Positions 28,251 to 40,256 of a stretch of 64,000 nt of DNA are shown here, piece after piece; the first letter of the stretch is position 1, and every line of letters starts with the position of its first letter. Location: positions 1 through 64,000 of the forward strand of contig CATNEN010000001.1 in the NCBI GenBank assembly GCA_950097015.1, read 5' to 3'. The notes under the pieces were generated by a model. It searched no databases. It was not told the DNA's origin and saw nothing but the letters and a program-made list of their open reading frames with translations. This DNA is from Macrostomum hystrix. Taxonomy: Eukaryota; Platyhelminthes; Macrostomidae. Made by a program: the position numbers and the translations under genes.

Positions 28251-31200
28251 AGAGGAACAGAGAGTGGATTAGGAATAGGAACAGAGGGGATCAGGGAGAG
28301 GAACAGAGAGGGGATTAGGAGAGGAACAGAGTGGGGATTAGGAGAGGAACAGAGAGGGATTAGGAGAGGAACATAGAGGGGATTAGGAGGGGAACAGAGT
28401 GGGGTGATTAGAGTGAGGAACAGAGAGGGGATTAGGGAGAGGAACTGAGAGGGGATTAGGGAGAGGAACAGAGGGGATCAGAGAGAGATACAGAGGGGAT
28501 TAGGGAGAGGAACAGAGGGGGGATTAGGAAGAGGAACAGAGAGGGGATTTGGGTGAGGAACAGAGGGGATCAGGGAGAGGAACTGAGAGGGGATTAGGGT
28601 GAGGAACTGAGAGGGGATTAGGGTGAGTAACAGAGAGGGAATCGGAGAGAGGAACTGAGATGGAATTGGGGTCAGGAACTGAGAGGGGATCAGGGAGAGG
28701 AACAGAGAGGGGATCAGGGAGAGGAATAGAGTGGGGATCAGGGTCAGGAACTGAGAGTGGATCATGGAGAGGAACTGATAGGGGATCAGGGAGAGGAACT
28801 GAGAGGGGATCAGGGAGAGGAACTGAGAGGGGATCAGGGAGAGGAACTGAGAGGGGATCAGGGAGAGGAACTGAGAGGGGATCAGGGAGAGGAACTGAGA
28901 GGGGATTAGGGAGGGGAACAGAGAGGGGATTAGGGTGAGGAACAGAGGGGATCAGGGAGAGGAACAGAGAGGGGATCAGGGAGAGGAACAGAGTGGGGAT
29001 CAGGGTCAGGAACTGAGAGGGAATCATGGAGAGGAACTGAGAGGGGATCAGGGAGAGGTACTGAGAGTGGATCAGGCAGAGGAACTGAGAGGGGATCAGG
29101 GAGAGGAACTGAGAGGGAATCAGAGAGAGGAACTGAGAGGGAATTGGGGTCAGTAACTGAGAGGGGATCAGGGAGAGGAACTGAGTGGGGATCAGGGAGA
29201 GGAACTGAGAGGGGATCAGGGCGAGGAACTGAGAGGGGATCAGGGAGAGGAACTGAGAGTGGATCAGGGAGAGGAACTGAGAGGGGATCAGGGAGAGGAA
29301 CTGAGAGGGGATCAGGGGGAGGAACTATGAGGGGATCAGGGAGAGGAACTGAGAGGGGATCAGGGAGAGGAACTGAGAGTGGATCAGGGAGAGGAACTGA
29401 GAGGGGATCAGGGAGAGGAACTGAGAGGGGATCAGGGAGAGGAACTGAGAGGGGATCAGGGAGAGGAACTGAGAGGGAATTAGGAAGAGGAACAGAGGGG
29501 ATCAGGGAGAGGAACAAAGAGGGGATCAGGGAGAGGAACTGAGAGGGGATCAGGGAGAGGAACTGAGAGGGGATCATGGAGAGGAACTGAGAGGCGATTA
29601 GGAAGAGGAACAGAGGGGATCAGAGAGAGGAACTGAGAGGGGATTAGGAAGAGAAACAGAGAGGGGATTAGGAAGAGGAACACAGGGGATGAGGGAGAGG
29701 AACAGAGAGTGGATTAGGAATAGGAACAGAGGGGATCAGGGAGAGGAACAGAGTGGGGATTAGGAGAGAAACAGAGTGGGGATTAGGAGAGGAACAGAGA
29801 GGGATTAGGAGAGGAAAATAGAGGGGATTAGGAGGGGAACAGAGTGGGGTGATTAGAATGAGGAACAGAGAGGGGATTAGGGAGAGGAACTGAGAGGGGA
29901 TTACGGAGAGGAACAAAGGGGATCAGAGAGAGATACAGAGGGGATTAGGGAGAGGAACAGAGGTGGATTAGGAAGAGGAACAGAGAGGGGATTAGGGTGA
30001 GGAACTGAGGGGATCAGGGAGAGGAACTGAGAGGGGATTAGGGTGAGGAACTGAGAGGGGATTAGGGTGAGGAACAGAGAGGGAATCGGAGAGAGGAACT
30101 GAAATGGAATTGGGGTCAGGAACTGAGAGGGGATCAGGGAGAGGAACAGAGAGGGGATCAGGGTCAGGAACTGAGAGGGGATCAGGGAGAGGAACTGAGA
30201 GGGGATCAGGGGGAGGAACTGAGAGGGGATCTGGGAGAGAAACTGAGAGGGAATCAGGTAGACGAACTGAGAGGGGATCAGGGAGAGGAACTGAGAGGGG
30301 ATCAGGGGGAGGAACTGAGAGGGGATCAGGGAGAGAAACTGAGAGGGGATCAGGCAGAGGAACTGAGAGGGGATCAGGGAGAGGATCTGAGAGGGGATCA
30401 GGAAGAGGAACAAAGAGGCGATTAGGAGAGGAACAGAGTGGGGATTAGGAGAGGAACAGAGAGGGATTAGGAGAGGAACATAGAGGGGATTAGGAGGGGA
30501 ACAGAGTGGGGTGATTAGAGTGAGGAACAGAGAGGGGATTAGGGAGAGGAACTGAGAGGGGATTAGGGAGAGGAACAGAGGGGATCAGAGAGAGATACAG
30601 AGGGGATTAGGGAGAGGAACAGAGGGGGGATTAGGAAGAGGAACAGAGAGGGGATTTGGGTGAGGAACAGAGGGGATCAGGGAGAGGAACTGAGAGGGGA
30701 TTAGGGTGAGGAACTGAGAGGGGATTAGGGTGAGTAACAGAGAGGGAATCGGAGAGAGGAACTGAGATGGAATTGGGGTCAGGAACTGAGAGGGGATCAG
30801 GGCGAGGAACTGAGAGGGGATCATGGAGAGGAACTGAGAGGCGATTAGGAAGAGGAACAGAGGGGATCAGAGAGAGGAACAGAGAGGGGATTAGGAAGAG
30901 AAACAGAGAGGGGATTAGGAAGAGGAACACAGGGGATGAGGGAGAGGAACAGAGAGTGGATTAGGAATAGGAACAGAGGGGATCAGGGAGAGGAACAGAG
31001 TGGGGATTAGGAGAGAAACAGAGTGGGGATTAGGAGAGGAACAGAGAGGGATTAGGAGAGGAAAATAGAGGGGATTAGGAGGGGAACAGAGTGGGGTGAT
31101 TAGAATGAGGAACAGAGAGGGGATCAGGGAGAGGAGCAGAGAGGGGATCAGGGAGAGGAACAGAGTGGGGATCAGGGTCAGGAACTGAGAGGGGATCAGG

Positions 31201-33020
31201 GAGAGGAACTGAGAGGGGATCAGGGGGAGGAACTGAGAGGGGATCAGGCAGAGGAACTGAGAGGGGATCAGGGAGAGGAACTGAGAGGGGATCAGGGTGA
31301 GGAACTGAGAGGGGATCAGGGAGAGGAACTGAGAGGGGATTAGGAGAGGAACTGAGAGGGAATTGGGGTCAGGAACTGAGAGGGGATCAGGGAGAGGAAC
31401 AGAGAGGGGATCAGGGAGAGGAACTGAGAGGGGATCAGGGAGAGGAATTTAGAGGGGATCAGGGAGAGAAACAGAGAGGGGATTAGGAGAGGAACAGAGT
31501 GGGGATTAGGAGAGGAACAGAGAGGGGATTAGGAGAGGAACATAGAGGGGATTAGGAGGGCAACAGAGAGGGGATTAGGAGAGGAACAGAGTGGGGATTA
31601 GGAGAGGAACAGAGTGGGGTGATTAGAATGAGGAACAGAGAGGGGATTACGGAGAGGAACTGAGAGGGGATTAGGGAGAGGAACGGAGAGGGGATTAGGG
31701 TGAGGAACAGAGGGGATCAGGGAGAGGAACGGAGAGGGAATCGGAGAGAGGAACAGAGGGGGGATTAGGAAGAGGAACAGAGAGGGGATTAGGATGAGGA
31801 ACAGAGGGGATCAGGGAGAGGAACTGGGAGGGGATTAGGGTGAGGAACTGAGAGGGGATCAGGGAGAGGAACTGAGGGGGGATTAGGAGAGGAACTGAGA
31901 GGGAATTGGGGTCAGGAAATGAGAGGGGATCAGGGAGAGGAACAGAGAGGGGATGAGGGAGAGGAACAGAGAGGGGATCAGGGTCAGGAACTGAGAGGGG
32001 ATCAGGGAGAGGAACTGAGAGGGGATCAGCGGGAGGAACTGAGAGGGGATCAGGGAGAGAAACTGAAAGTGGATCAGGCAGACGAACTGAGAGGGGATCA
32101 GGGAGAGGAACTGAGAGGGGATCAGGGGGAGGAACTGAGAGGGGATCAGGGAGAGAAACTGAGAGGGGATCAGGCAGAGGAACGTAGAGGGGATCAGGGA
32201 GAGGAACTGAGAGGGGATCAGGAAGAGGAACAAAGAGGGGATTAGGAGAGGAACAGAGTGGGGATTAGGAGAGGAACAGAGAGGGGATTAGGAAAGGAAC
32301 ATAGAGGGGATTAGGAGGGGAACAGGGAGGGGATTAGGAGAGGAATAGAGTGGGGATTAGGAGAGGAACAGAGTGGGGATTAGGGAGAGGAACTGAGAGG
32401 GGATTAGGGAGAGGAACAGAGGGGATTAGAGAGAGGAACAGAGGGGATTAGGGAGAGGAACAGAGGGGGGATTAGGAAGAGGAACAGAGAGGGGATTAGG
32501 GTGAGGAACAGAGGGGATCAGGGAGAGGAACTGAGAGGGGATCAGGGGGAGGAACTGAGAGGGGATTAGGGTGAGGAACAGAGAGGGAATCGGAGAGAGG
32601 AACTGAGATGGAATTGGGGTCAGGAACTGAGAGGGGATCAGGGAGAGGAACAGAGAGGGGATCAGGGAGAGGAACAGAGTGGGGATCAGGGTCAGGAACT
32701 GAGAGGGGATGAGGGAGAGGAACTGAGAGGGGATCAGGGGGAGGAACTGAGAGGGGATCAGGCAGAGGAACTGAGAGGGGATCAGGGAGAGGAACTGAGA
32801 GGGGATCAGGGTGAGGAACTGAGAGGGGATCAGGGAGAGGAACTGAGAGGGGATTAGGAGAGGAACTGAGAGGGAATTGGGGTCAGGAACTGAGAGGGGA
32901 TCAGGGAGAGGAACAGAGAGGGGATCAGGGAGAGGAACTGAGAGGGGATCAGGGAGAGGAACTGAGAGGGGATCAGGGAGAGGAACTGAGAGGGGATTAG
33001 GGTCAGGAACTGAGAGTGGA

Positions 33021-33611
33021 GATGCGAGGCGGAGGTGTGGTCAAGAAGGATTCTGTCTCAAAGGCTTTGTTTAGGAATCTATTCTATTTGCTGTTGCGGC
33101 TAGTCAAAGCAGCAAATGGATCAGTTAATTTGCTTATTAAGAGCTCTGAATATAAATTGTTTAAGTGCTTAACGCTCCACTTCCTCGTAGAATTGAGTGT
33201 GTCCAAGAAAAATTGTTTTACAGTTGCTACGGCAGTAGAGCATAAATAATTAAATGAATTAATAAACAAGACAGGCAATTTTTGTGCAATTATAATTGCT
33301 TTTTCTTTACTTCTTTACTAGAATTCTTTTCTAGAAAACTGCAAAAAGTTCGGATCTCAATTTTTAACTTACGAGTAATATCTTTTATTTAACGTCGTGA
33401 AAGGGTTATAGGAATGAGCACACAGGCTGGGATAAGATGAGCATGCCTGGTCAGTTTGGCAAGTTCTTTCACTGAAACTCGTCATAAAATAGAAGTAGTA
33501 ATAATAATATTATAATCTTTTATAATAAGCATATAAAATTTCAGAGTTCACCCAGAGCAGAAAAGCACTGCTCAAGCCAGCTGCACTGTGAATCGAAATA
33601 TTTGGTACACA
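33021..33611 (+). other. 5' flank of channel gene A (unique DNA, no gene of its own)
   Basis: About 590 bp of AT-rich unique DNA between the big array and gene A. Two stretches match the DNA upstream of gene B in the same order. One is the array edge (GATGCGAGGCGGAGGTGTGG here, GATGTGAGGTGGAGATGTGG at 57,770). The other is a segment with GGATCTCAAT followed by GAGCACACAGGCTGG (33,353-33,432; counterpart near 57,942-58,004). A possible splice acceptor, AAAATTTCAG, ends at 33,544, and an in-frame TAA sits at 33,534. Coding could therefore enter from an upstream exon. No clear TATA box or conserved ORF was recognised. Confidence 0.6.
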
Positions 33612-36600
33612 ATGAATTTTTTATTTCGTTGCGACCTCGATTTGTGGCTCGCCGACGCGACCAGTCTGCGCAATGACCTTCTTCGAGCCATAGACAGCAG
33701 CGACTCTGAGAAGCTGAGCAGAATATCAGACAGAATCAGAAAAGGACTTCAAGACGATGATGATGCAGAAGTGAAAGCGCTGCTGCTTCTGTCGGCCGCC
33801 GAGCCAGAGCTGGAACTGCTGCAGTTCTTGACTGAAATACATGCCGACTCATGCCTGCAGGTGCGAAGTTCATCAGCAAACAACATGCTGCACTTTGTGT
33901 GCGGATGCGACAACTCAGATTCAGCAACTGCAGCCTTGGAGCTGATCTATAACAAAGTGGGCAAACAGCTGGTCAATGAGGTCAACAACTCGAAGCAGCT
34001 GCCTGTACACATCGCAGCTAAAAACAGCAAGAATCCTGCAGTGTTTCTCTGGCTCATTTTCACCGTCGAGGACAAGAATTTGTTTTTCGTTCAAGACGAC
34101 GACGGCTACAGTGCTGTTAGCATAGCATTTTTTAATCAGAACTTGGACACACTCAAACAAGTGACTGAGAAGCTTGGTCTGGCGGAGTGCCTGGCGGCAA
34201 AAACTGCCAAAAATGAAAATATTTGCCTTCGAGCCGCATTCAATACAGCCAATCCTGCAGTGTTTCTCTGGCTCATTTCCATCGTCGAGGACAAGAATTT
34301 GTTTTTCGTTCAAGACGACGACGGCTACAGTGCTGTTAGCATAGCATTTTTTAAGCTGAACTTGGACACACTCAAACAAGTGACTGAGAAGCTTGGTCTG
34401 GCGGAGTGCCTGGCGGCAAAAACTGCCAAAAATAAAAATATTTGCCTTCGAGCCGCATTCAATACAGCCAATCCTGCAGTGTTTCTCTGGCTCATTTCCA
34501 CCGTCGAGGACAAGAATCTGTTTTTCGTTCAAGACGATGACGGCTACAGTGCTGTTAGCATAGCGTTTCTACATCAGAACTTGAACACACTCAAACAAGT
34601 GACTGAGAAGCTTGGTCTGGCGGAGTGCCTGGCGGCAAAAACTGCCAAAAATGAAAATATTTGCCTACGAGCCGCATTCAATACAGCCAATCCTGCAGTG
34701 TTTCTCTGGCTCATTTCCATCGTCGAGGACAAGAATCTGTTTTTCGTTCAAGACAATGACGGCTACAGTCCTGTTAGCATAGCATTTGAAAAGCAGAATT
34801 TGGACACTCTCAAACAAGTGACTGAGAAGCTTGGTCTGGCGGAGTGCCTGGCGGCGAAAACTGCCAAAAATAAAAATATTTGCCTTCGAGCCGCACTCAA
34901 TACAGCCAATCCTGCAGTGTTTCTCTGGCTCATTTCCATCGTCGAGGACAAGAATCTGTTTTTCGTTCAAGACGATGACGGCTACAGTGCTGTTAGCAGA
35001 GCATTTTATAAGCAGAACTTGGACACACTCAAACAAGTGACTGAGAAGCTTGGTCTGGCGGAGTGCCTGGCGGCAAAAACTGCCAAAAATAAAAATATTT
35101 GCCTTCTAGCCGCATTCAATACAGCCAATCCTGCAGTGTTTCTCTGGCTCATTTCCATCGTCGAGGACAAGAATCTGTTTTTCGTTCAAGACGATGACGG
35201 CTACAGTGCTGTTAGCACCGCATTTGAGAAGCAGAATTTGGACACTCTCAAACAAGTGACTGAGAAGCTTGGTCTGGCGGAGTGCCTGGCGGCGAAAACT
35301 GCCAAATATGAAAATATTTGCCTTCGAGCCGCATTCAATACAGCCAATCCTGCAGTGTTTCTCTGGCTCATTTCCATCGTCGAGGACAAGAATCTGTTTT
35401 TCGTTCAAGACAATGACGGCTACAGTGCTGTTAGCATCGCATTTGAGAAGCAGAATTTGGACACTCTTAAACAAGTGACTGAGAAGCTTGGTCTGGCGGA
35501 GTGCCTGGCGGCAAAAACGGCCAAAAATGAAAATATTTGCCTTCGAGCCGCATTCAATACAGCCAATCCTGCAGTGTTTCTCTGGCTCATTTCCACCGTC
35601 GAGGACAAGAATCTGTTTTTCGTTCAAGACAATGACGGCTACAGTCCTGTTAGCACCGCATTTGAGAAGCAGAATTTGGACACACTCAAACAAGTGACTG
35701 AGAAGCTTGGTCTGGCGGAGTGCCTGGCGGCAAAAACTGCCAAAAATCAAAATAGTTGCCTTCGAGCCGCATTCAATACAGACAATCCTGCAGTGTTTCT
35801 CTGGCTCATTTCCATCGTCGAGGACAAGAAACTCTTCTTTGAAAAGGATGATGATGGAGCTGCTGCTGTATCCTTTGCCTTTCATCGACAAGGGTTGGTC
35901 ACAGTGAAGCTTTTGACAGATCGTTTTGGACTCAGCGAGTGTTTGAGCTGCATTGACAATCTAAATCGGGATTTGTTTTATGATTCCATTCTGAACAGCG
36001 CGAACCCGGCAGTATTTCCCTGGCTTCTCGAGCAGGTCTCCCAGCAATGTCCAGACAAGAAGTCCAGAATTTTCGAGTTGGATTCCAACGGCAACACTCT
36101 GCTTCATGCACTGTATAGGAAGGTCGATTTGTTCGGCGATGTTGATGCGCTTGCAGTGCTGATCGGCCGCATCGACTTTCTTTTTGAAAATGAAGTTGAT
36201 CCAAGAAAAGAAAACAAATTCAGACTCAACTGTCTGCTTGCCGCTGAATCCAGTGCTGACAATCTCAATCGTCTTTTGCGAGCTCTTCAAAGATCAGAGC
36301 ATTTGGAAATCTTCAGAAATCTGCAAAGAAACTCGGAGGGCCTTCACGTAGCTCATGTCTTCTGCACTCGCTACGAGCTCCGAGTTATCGAGAACGGTTT
36401 GAGCAAGCTGTGCGGTCTCAGTCCTGACGAGATCCTTGCAGTCCGAGTTTCTGACGGACCGCTGAAGGATGCAACTTGTCTGCACTTTGCCTGCGAATCC
36501 GGTCACAAGCTGAACATCGAATACCTTCTGAAGAAAGGACGGAAGCTGGAAGATGAGACAGACGCCGGGCAGACGAGTGTCGACTTTGCCTGCAACAAGG

Positions 36601-38657
36601 CGAAGCTCGAGGATGTTTTGGATGTTGCAGAGAAGTCAGTTGGTCTCGGAAAACTGCTCAAGCTGGTTGATCCAACGAAGCGAGCTCTGAACCTTCCAGA
36701 CGTTCAGAGCGCCCGAGGTCACCTGACTCGATTCAACGACTCATCGCTCAAGGCCAGCATTGAGGATGATAAATCCAGACGACAGACGAGAGGCAAGGAA
36801 GCCGGTGAGATAAAAAACGAGAGTCTGCAGGCCGGACACGGAGCTGACAGCATTTCAAAGTCCGAGGATTCGCCAGAAGTGAAAATGCTGTTCAGAGCAT
36901 TCGAGCTCGACTCAAGTGAGATGCTCCGCAGCTTGATCAGTTTGGGCTTCGCCATCGATGAGATCGATGACCAGTTCTCCAGGCATGTCTCAAAGCAGAT
37001 TGGCAATGGGCGGGAAAGCAGTAAGTCTCCTACAATAGCCAAGCTTCAAAAGTACTTCTCGTCAGAAGAAAGAGATTCTGAAGCTCTCATGCTGATGGAG
37101 TACGCAGTGCTGCTCCAGAAGCCGAAGCTGCTCAATGACCTGATGCTTCTGCCACAGTTTGACATCATCCCACAGACTTTGAGGCTGCTCGTTTATCTCA
37201 AGCCCAGAGTGAAGTCGAGCAATGTTGAGAATCTGAAAAAAGTGCAAGCTCTAGCCTTGAACATTGTCGTCAATGTTCTGGAGCACCTCTACGTGAATGC
37301 TGATGAAGAAGAGCGGAATTTTTTTTTCGACTACCTGACTGGCTCATTTAAGGTGAAAGTGAAGGTGTCAGACGGGCATTCTCAGGTTCCAGGTCCGAGG
37401 TTCCCGCCACCATTGGATTATCTTACCAGACCAATTTCAAACGATAAAACTGATCACGAAAAAGTGAGCACAGATGCGAAGAAACCAAGAAAGACATCAG
37501 AAAAGAAGTCTGCAGCTGCAGTGATGTCAGTGATGGATCTGGTGCAGACCCTGGACTGTGACGATGTGTTTGCCACTGACTGCATCAGCCAGTTGGTGGA
37601 TCGGCAGTGGAACAAGGCTCCACCGTTGCCCTGGAGCAGTCCTGCACGCTGCTGCTCATGCAACATACCGCAAAAGGTGACAATTAAACAGCGGTTCTTC
37701 ATCCACTCTGTCTTTTTCCTGGTCTTTCTGCTCTACTTTGCCTGGTACGTGACGGATTTCAGTCGGACAAAGCAGTCTCCGATTCTAGACGTCGTCCTGT
37801 TGGCCTACGCGCTATCCTTCACTCTGCAGGAAGTCAACGACTTGCTGAACAAGCTGTCTATGAAGGACATACGAATTTTCAGAAGGCACTTGAGATGTCC
37901 TCGCTACTTCACCGATTTCTTCAACTACTTTGACATGCTCGGCCTGCTGCTGATGTGGGCGGGGCTGGTCCTGAAGCTGCTTGGCCGGCTGAGCGACCCC
38001 AGCCTCATGCGCAGCTCTCAGGTCGTCCTCAGCGTCTCGTTCCTGTTCCTGGGATTCCGCTCCGTGGCCCTGCTCAGCTACTTCAAGGTCACTGGGCCGA
38101 ACATCAATATGCTGAAGAGCTTGCTGTTTAAAGACCTGCTGCCATTCTTGATCATCATGCTGGTTCTGATCTTCTCATTTGGAATTTTCTTCTTCAACCT
38201 GCTGTTCCCGGCCTTCTCAGACCTGACAGACGTCCTGGCTCTCGTGAAGATTTTCACAACGCCCGTGTCGCTGGCCTTAAGCATCTTTGAGTTTTCGCTG
38301 TTCGAGTCGTGCAACTCCAGCAGTCTCGCGACCGGACAGACCTGTGCGGACAGTGGAGGCAACCAGGTGTACAGCCTATTCCTGATGTTCGTGTACGTCT
38401 TGCTGGTGAACATTGTGATGTTCAACCTGCTGATCGCACTGTTCAACCGCACCGTGACAGCGATGGCCAGCAGGGCGGAGGTTCTGTGGCGCAAGAATCG
38501 GTTCGAGCTGCTGGAGGAGTTCGCAGAGGTCAGTCCGGTTCCGCCGCCGCTGTCGTTCCCGCTCTACGCCTGGAAACTGCTGCGGAGGTGCCGCCCTTCG
38601 CACTGCCGACCCTGCGCTGGCAAAGTCGGTCCTTCTGACGGCTCTGAGAGAAGCAAG
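33612..38657 (+). CDS. Ankyrin-repeat TRP (TRPM-like) cation channel, gene A, main exon
   Basis: Probably a plasma-membrane or ciliary cation channel. The first ATG is at 33,612; the open frame extends upstream to a stop at 33,534 without another ATG, so an upstream exon is possible. Residues about 15-140 contain degenerate ankyrin repeats. Residues 143-799 are nine 73-aa units, each equal to two ankyrin repeats, with NPAVFLWLIS and DDDGYSAVSIAF as hallmarks; the ninth is diverged. More ankyrin-like repeats follow near 824 (NGNTLLHA), 953 (TCLHFACESGH) and 984. A charged linker (about 1,040-1,075) precedes six hydrophobic segments at about 1,362-1,381, 1,393-1,410, 1,440-1,460, 1,470-1,492, 1,508-1,532 and 1,588-1,612. 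After S6, NLLIALFNRT, LWRKNRFELLEEF and a PPP motif follow the TRPM TRP-helix layout. A phase-0 donor (AAG|GTAAGA) ends the exon; unspliced reading stops at 38,678. The exact TRP subfamily is uncertain. Confidence 0.88.
34038..36008 (+). repeat. Nine in-frame 219-bp coding repeats (ankyrin pairs) of gene A
   Basis: GCAGTGTTTCTCTGGCTC recurs at 34,038, 34,257, 34,476, 34,695, 34,914, 35,133, 35,352, 35,571 and 35,790, always exactly 219 bp apart. A diverged anchor at 36,009 keeps the same phase. Units 1-8 are nearly identical at the DNA level, synonymous sites included; unit 9 is strongly diverged and probably an older edge unit. Differences cluster at a few codons, notably the two after Ala-Phe (first at 34,131-34,136), which encode FN, FK, LH, EK, YK, EK, EK, EK and HR in units 1-9. 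The antisense strand is also stop-free over long stretches, but this follows from the repetition. Confidence 0.97.
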
Positions 38658-39062
38658 GTAAGAGGCCTGTTGGACTGAGGGACTGACTCTGTTACTCACA
38701 GATGATAAATGGTCTGAATATATAGCCATTGGATTCAGTCAGACAATGACCGAATCCAATTTTCAATTGCAAGAACTGATTGTGTGTACATGAATGCAAA
38801 TGGCTTTGTAGCAAAGACATGCTCAGATTATAGTAAGCTGGGGCTGGTCATGATACTCTTGAGGACTGATTAACAGTAGAAGCAAGGTGAGAGGCCTGGT
38901 GAGCACAGGTGAACTGAGGGGCTGACTATGTTTACTCATATAGGCACTAGATTCAGTCAGACGATGACCGAATCCAATTTGAATGGAAATCACTGGTTGT
39001 GTGCACATGTTTGCAAATAAGCTCATGTTTCAAGGCGCTCTTCCTCACGGCTTCCGTTCCAG
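38658..39062 (+). other. Intron of gene A with an internally duplicated splice-donor segment
   Basis: The donor AAG|GTAAGA at 38,657/38,658 and an acceptor, CTTCCGTTCCAG, ending at 39,062 define a 405-bp intron that joins two frames in phase 0. Within it, the exon-edge string AGAAGCAAGGTGAGAGGCCT (38,878) repeats the real junction (38,649) at a 229-bp offset. The downstream text (GATTCAGTCAGACRATGACC, then CCAATTT and GGTTGTGTGCACATG-like sequence) also repeats to about 39,010. A second, weaker candidate donor therefore lies at 38,887. Confidence 0.75.
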
Positions 39063-39473
39063 CCGTGGTGGACGAACCGCAGCGACTTCAGCGGCTACCC
39101 CGAAGACTTCAAGCGCTTCCTGATCTTCCAGGCCGAGCAGCTGCGGCAGCAGCGGCCGCGGCTCCAGCGGGCGGTCGAGCGGCACAAAGGGGACGTCGAT
39201 GTGCTGAAGGCGCACGTGGAGAACCAGGTCGAGGACCTGCGGGAGGAACTGCGGGAGGTTACTGAGAAAATCGAGACCGATGTGAAGGGCGTCAAAGAAA
39301 TTGTTGGAAAGCTGAACGAGGACGTCAACGAACTCAAAGAGCTGCAGCTCCGCCAACGAAGACGAGCAAAGCGTCTAGACGATAAGATGACAGAAAATTC
39401 CGAGAACCTGCAGCAGCAAATGTCGCAGGTGATGAGCATTCTGCAGCAACTGCAGCAGCAGCGTCAGCAGTGA
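39063..39473 (+). CDS. Last coding exon of channel gene A (C-terminal coiled coil)
   Basis: Begins directly after an acceptor AG at 39,062 and continues the frame of the main exon, adding 136 aa before TGA at 39,471-39,473; total predicted protein 1,818 aa. The first residues (PWWTNRSDFSGYPEDF) are followed by a long charged helix with heptad-like hydrophobic spacing (VEDLREELREVTEKIETDVK, then further helix) and a Gln-rich tail. TRPM channels characteristically end in a coiled coil that drives tetramer assembly, so this fits the TRPM-like pore. The exon is GC-richer than its surroundings. The splice junction is inferred from signal quality and frame, not from transcripts. If the intron were retained, the protein would end seven codons into it. 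Confidence 0.75.
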   Translation, partial: PWWTNRSDFSGYPEDFKRFLIFQAEQLRQQRPRLQRAVERHKGDVDVLKAHVENQVEDLREELREVTEKIETDVKGVKEIVGKLNEDVNELKELQLRQRRRAKRLDDKMTENSENLQQQMSQVMSILQQLQQQRQQ

Positions 39474-40256
39474 CGATGCGACTTCAGCACACGCAGTTTG
39501 TAAGCTCTGAACAGTTCTAGACGAAACTGAAGTAAAAAATCAACTCGTGCACATCAGTTTGTTTTAAATTTCAAAACAATTTTCTCTTTTCCAAAGCATC
39601 CTTGACTGCTTTCAGGCCTCCAAATCAATGCGGCGCGCCTTGAACTGGCAATTCTTCAGTTGCTGGGCTGCACAATCGCCTTGGATTTGTTTAAGAACTA
39701 TTTTACCAACAGAAGATTTTCAATATGCAACTTTTAATTCAGCGAGATTTCGCTACCACTGTTTTAACAGACAATTAATTACAATTACCATCATACTTAA
39801 TTTAACTGAATTTAATTTAAAATAGAAGTTCTTGGAAGATAACTACTTGAACGAGCCGTATATCACAAAACTATATTTGCTTGCTTTCTACTAGCTTTGT
39901 TCGGTATTTTAAACTATTCCAATTTTTTCGAACTTTGTTGAGGTACCTCTGTGCGTTGAATTCATAATTCGGAAACTGCCTTCAACATTGACAATGCTTT
40001 TGTGCCATCACGCTTCACTTTCTATAATTTTCTAGAGTCTTGAAATGCTTACAGAATTTATTGTGCTCACTGGCACCTCAGTGTGCTCAAGCCCCACCCT
40101 GAGCTCGTGTCCGCTTTTACTTGAGTACTTAACAAGCTTTCGTATATTTTCTGGTGCTCTTTTGGTGATGACAAAGAAACATTTCCTTGCTGATGAAATT
40201 TACAGCTTCTCAAACTCGGGCAGATTTAGCACTGATTGACAGTTTGATCGAGTAAT
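39474..40256 (+). other. 3' flank of gene A
   Basis: Unique, AT-rich DNA containing the presumed 3' untranslated region of gene A. No canonical AATAAA was found between the stop codon and the next minisatellite. Short stop-free stretches (39,628-39,825 and 40,045-40,239) show no recognisable family. Nothing else is supported here. Confidence 0.5.

Larger units (their letters stand above)
1..33020. repeat. 33-kb G-rich minisatellite, 24-bp core unit
   Basis: A continuous tandem array that enters from the left edge and ends at about 33,020. The commonest unit is 24 bp and can be read as GGGGATCAGGGAGAGG followed by AACTGAGA. Frequent 22-23-bp variants read GGGGATTAGGAGAGG followed by AACAGAG or AACAGAGT. 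On the + strand the core unit is 20/24 purine, with 12 G and 2 C. Because 24 is a multiple of three, stop-free frames arise on both strands: a Gly-Ser-Arg-Thr-Glu octapeptide on + and a Pro-Leu-Ser-Val octapeptide on -. These frames break wherever a 22- or 23-bp unit occurs, which argues against coding. No other gene-like sequence was seen inside. Confidence 0.97.

Noticed and set aside
1-33020. Telomeric repeat, because TTAGGG occurs often
   Set aside because: TTAGGG appears only inside the longer GATTAGGGAGAGG unit and never as a tandem hexamer run.
551-33074. Many stop-free frames encoding Gly-Ser-Arg-Thr-Glu or Pro-Leu-Ser-Val octapeptide repeats on both strands, up to 295 codons
   Set aside because: The 24-bp unit is a multiple of three and lacks stops in some frames. 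The frames exist on both strands, end at every 22-23-bp unit and have no conserved start, domain or splice pattern.
33588-33611. GTG at 33,588 as start of gene A
   Set aside because: Non-ATG start is not expected in an animal gene. The ATG at 33,612 is in the same frame, and an upstream exon is the likelier alternative.
33736-36506. Long reverse-strand frames across gene A units (Cys/Glu-rich repeats)
   Set aside because: They are antisense shadows of the 219-bp coding repeat. The forward frame carries recognisable ankyrin and channel domains.
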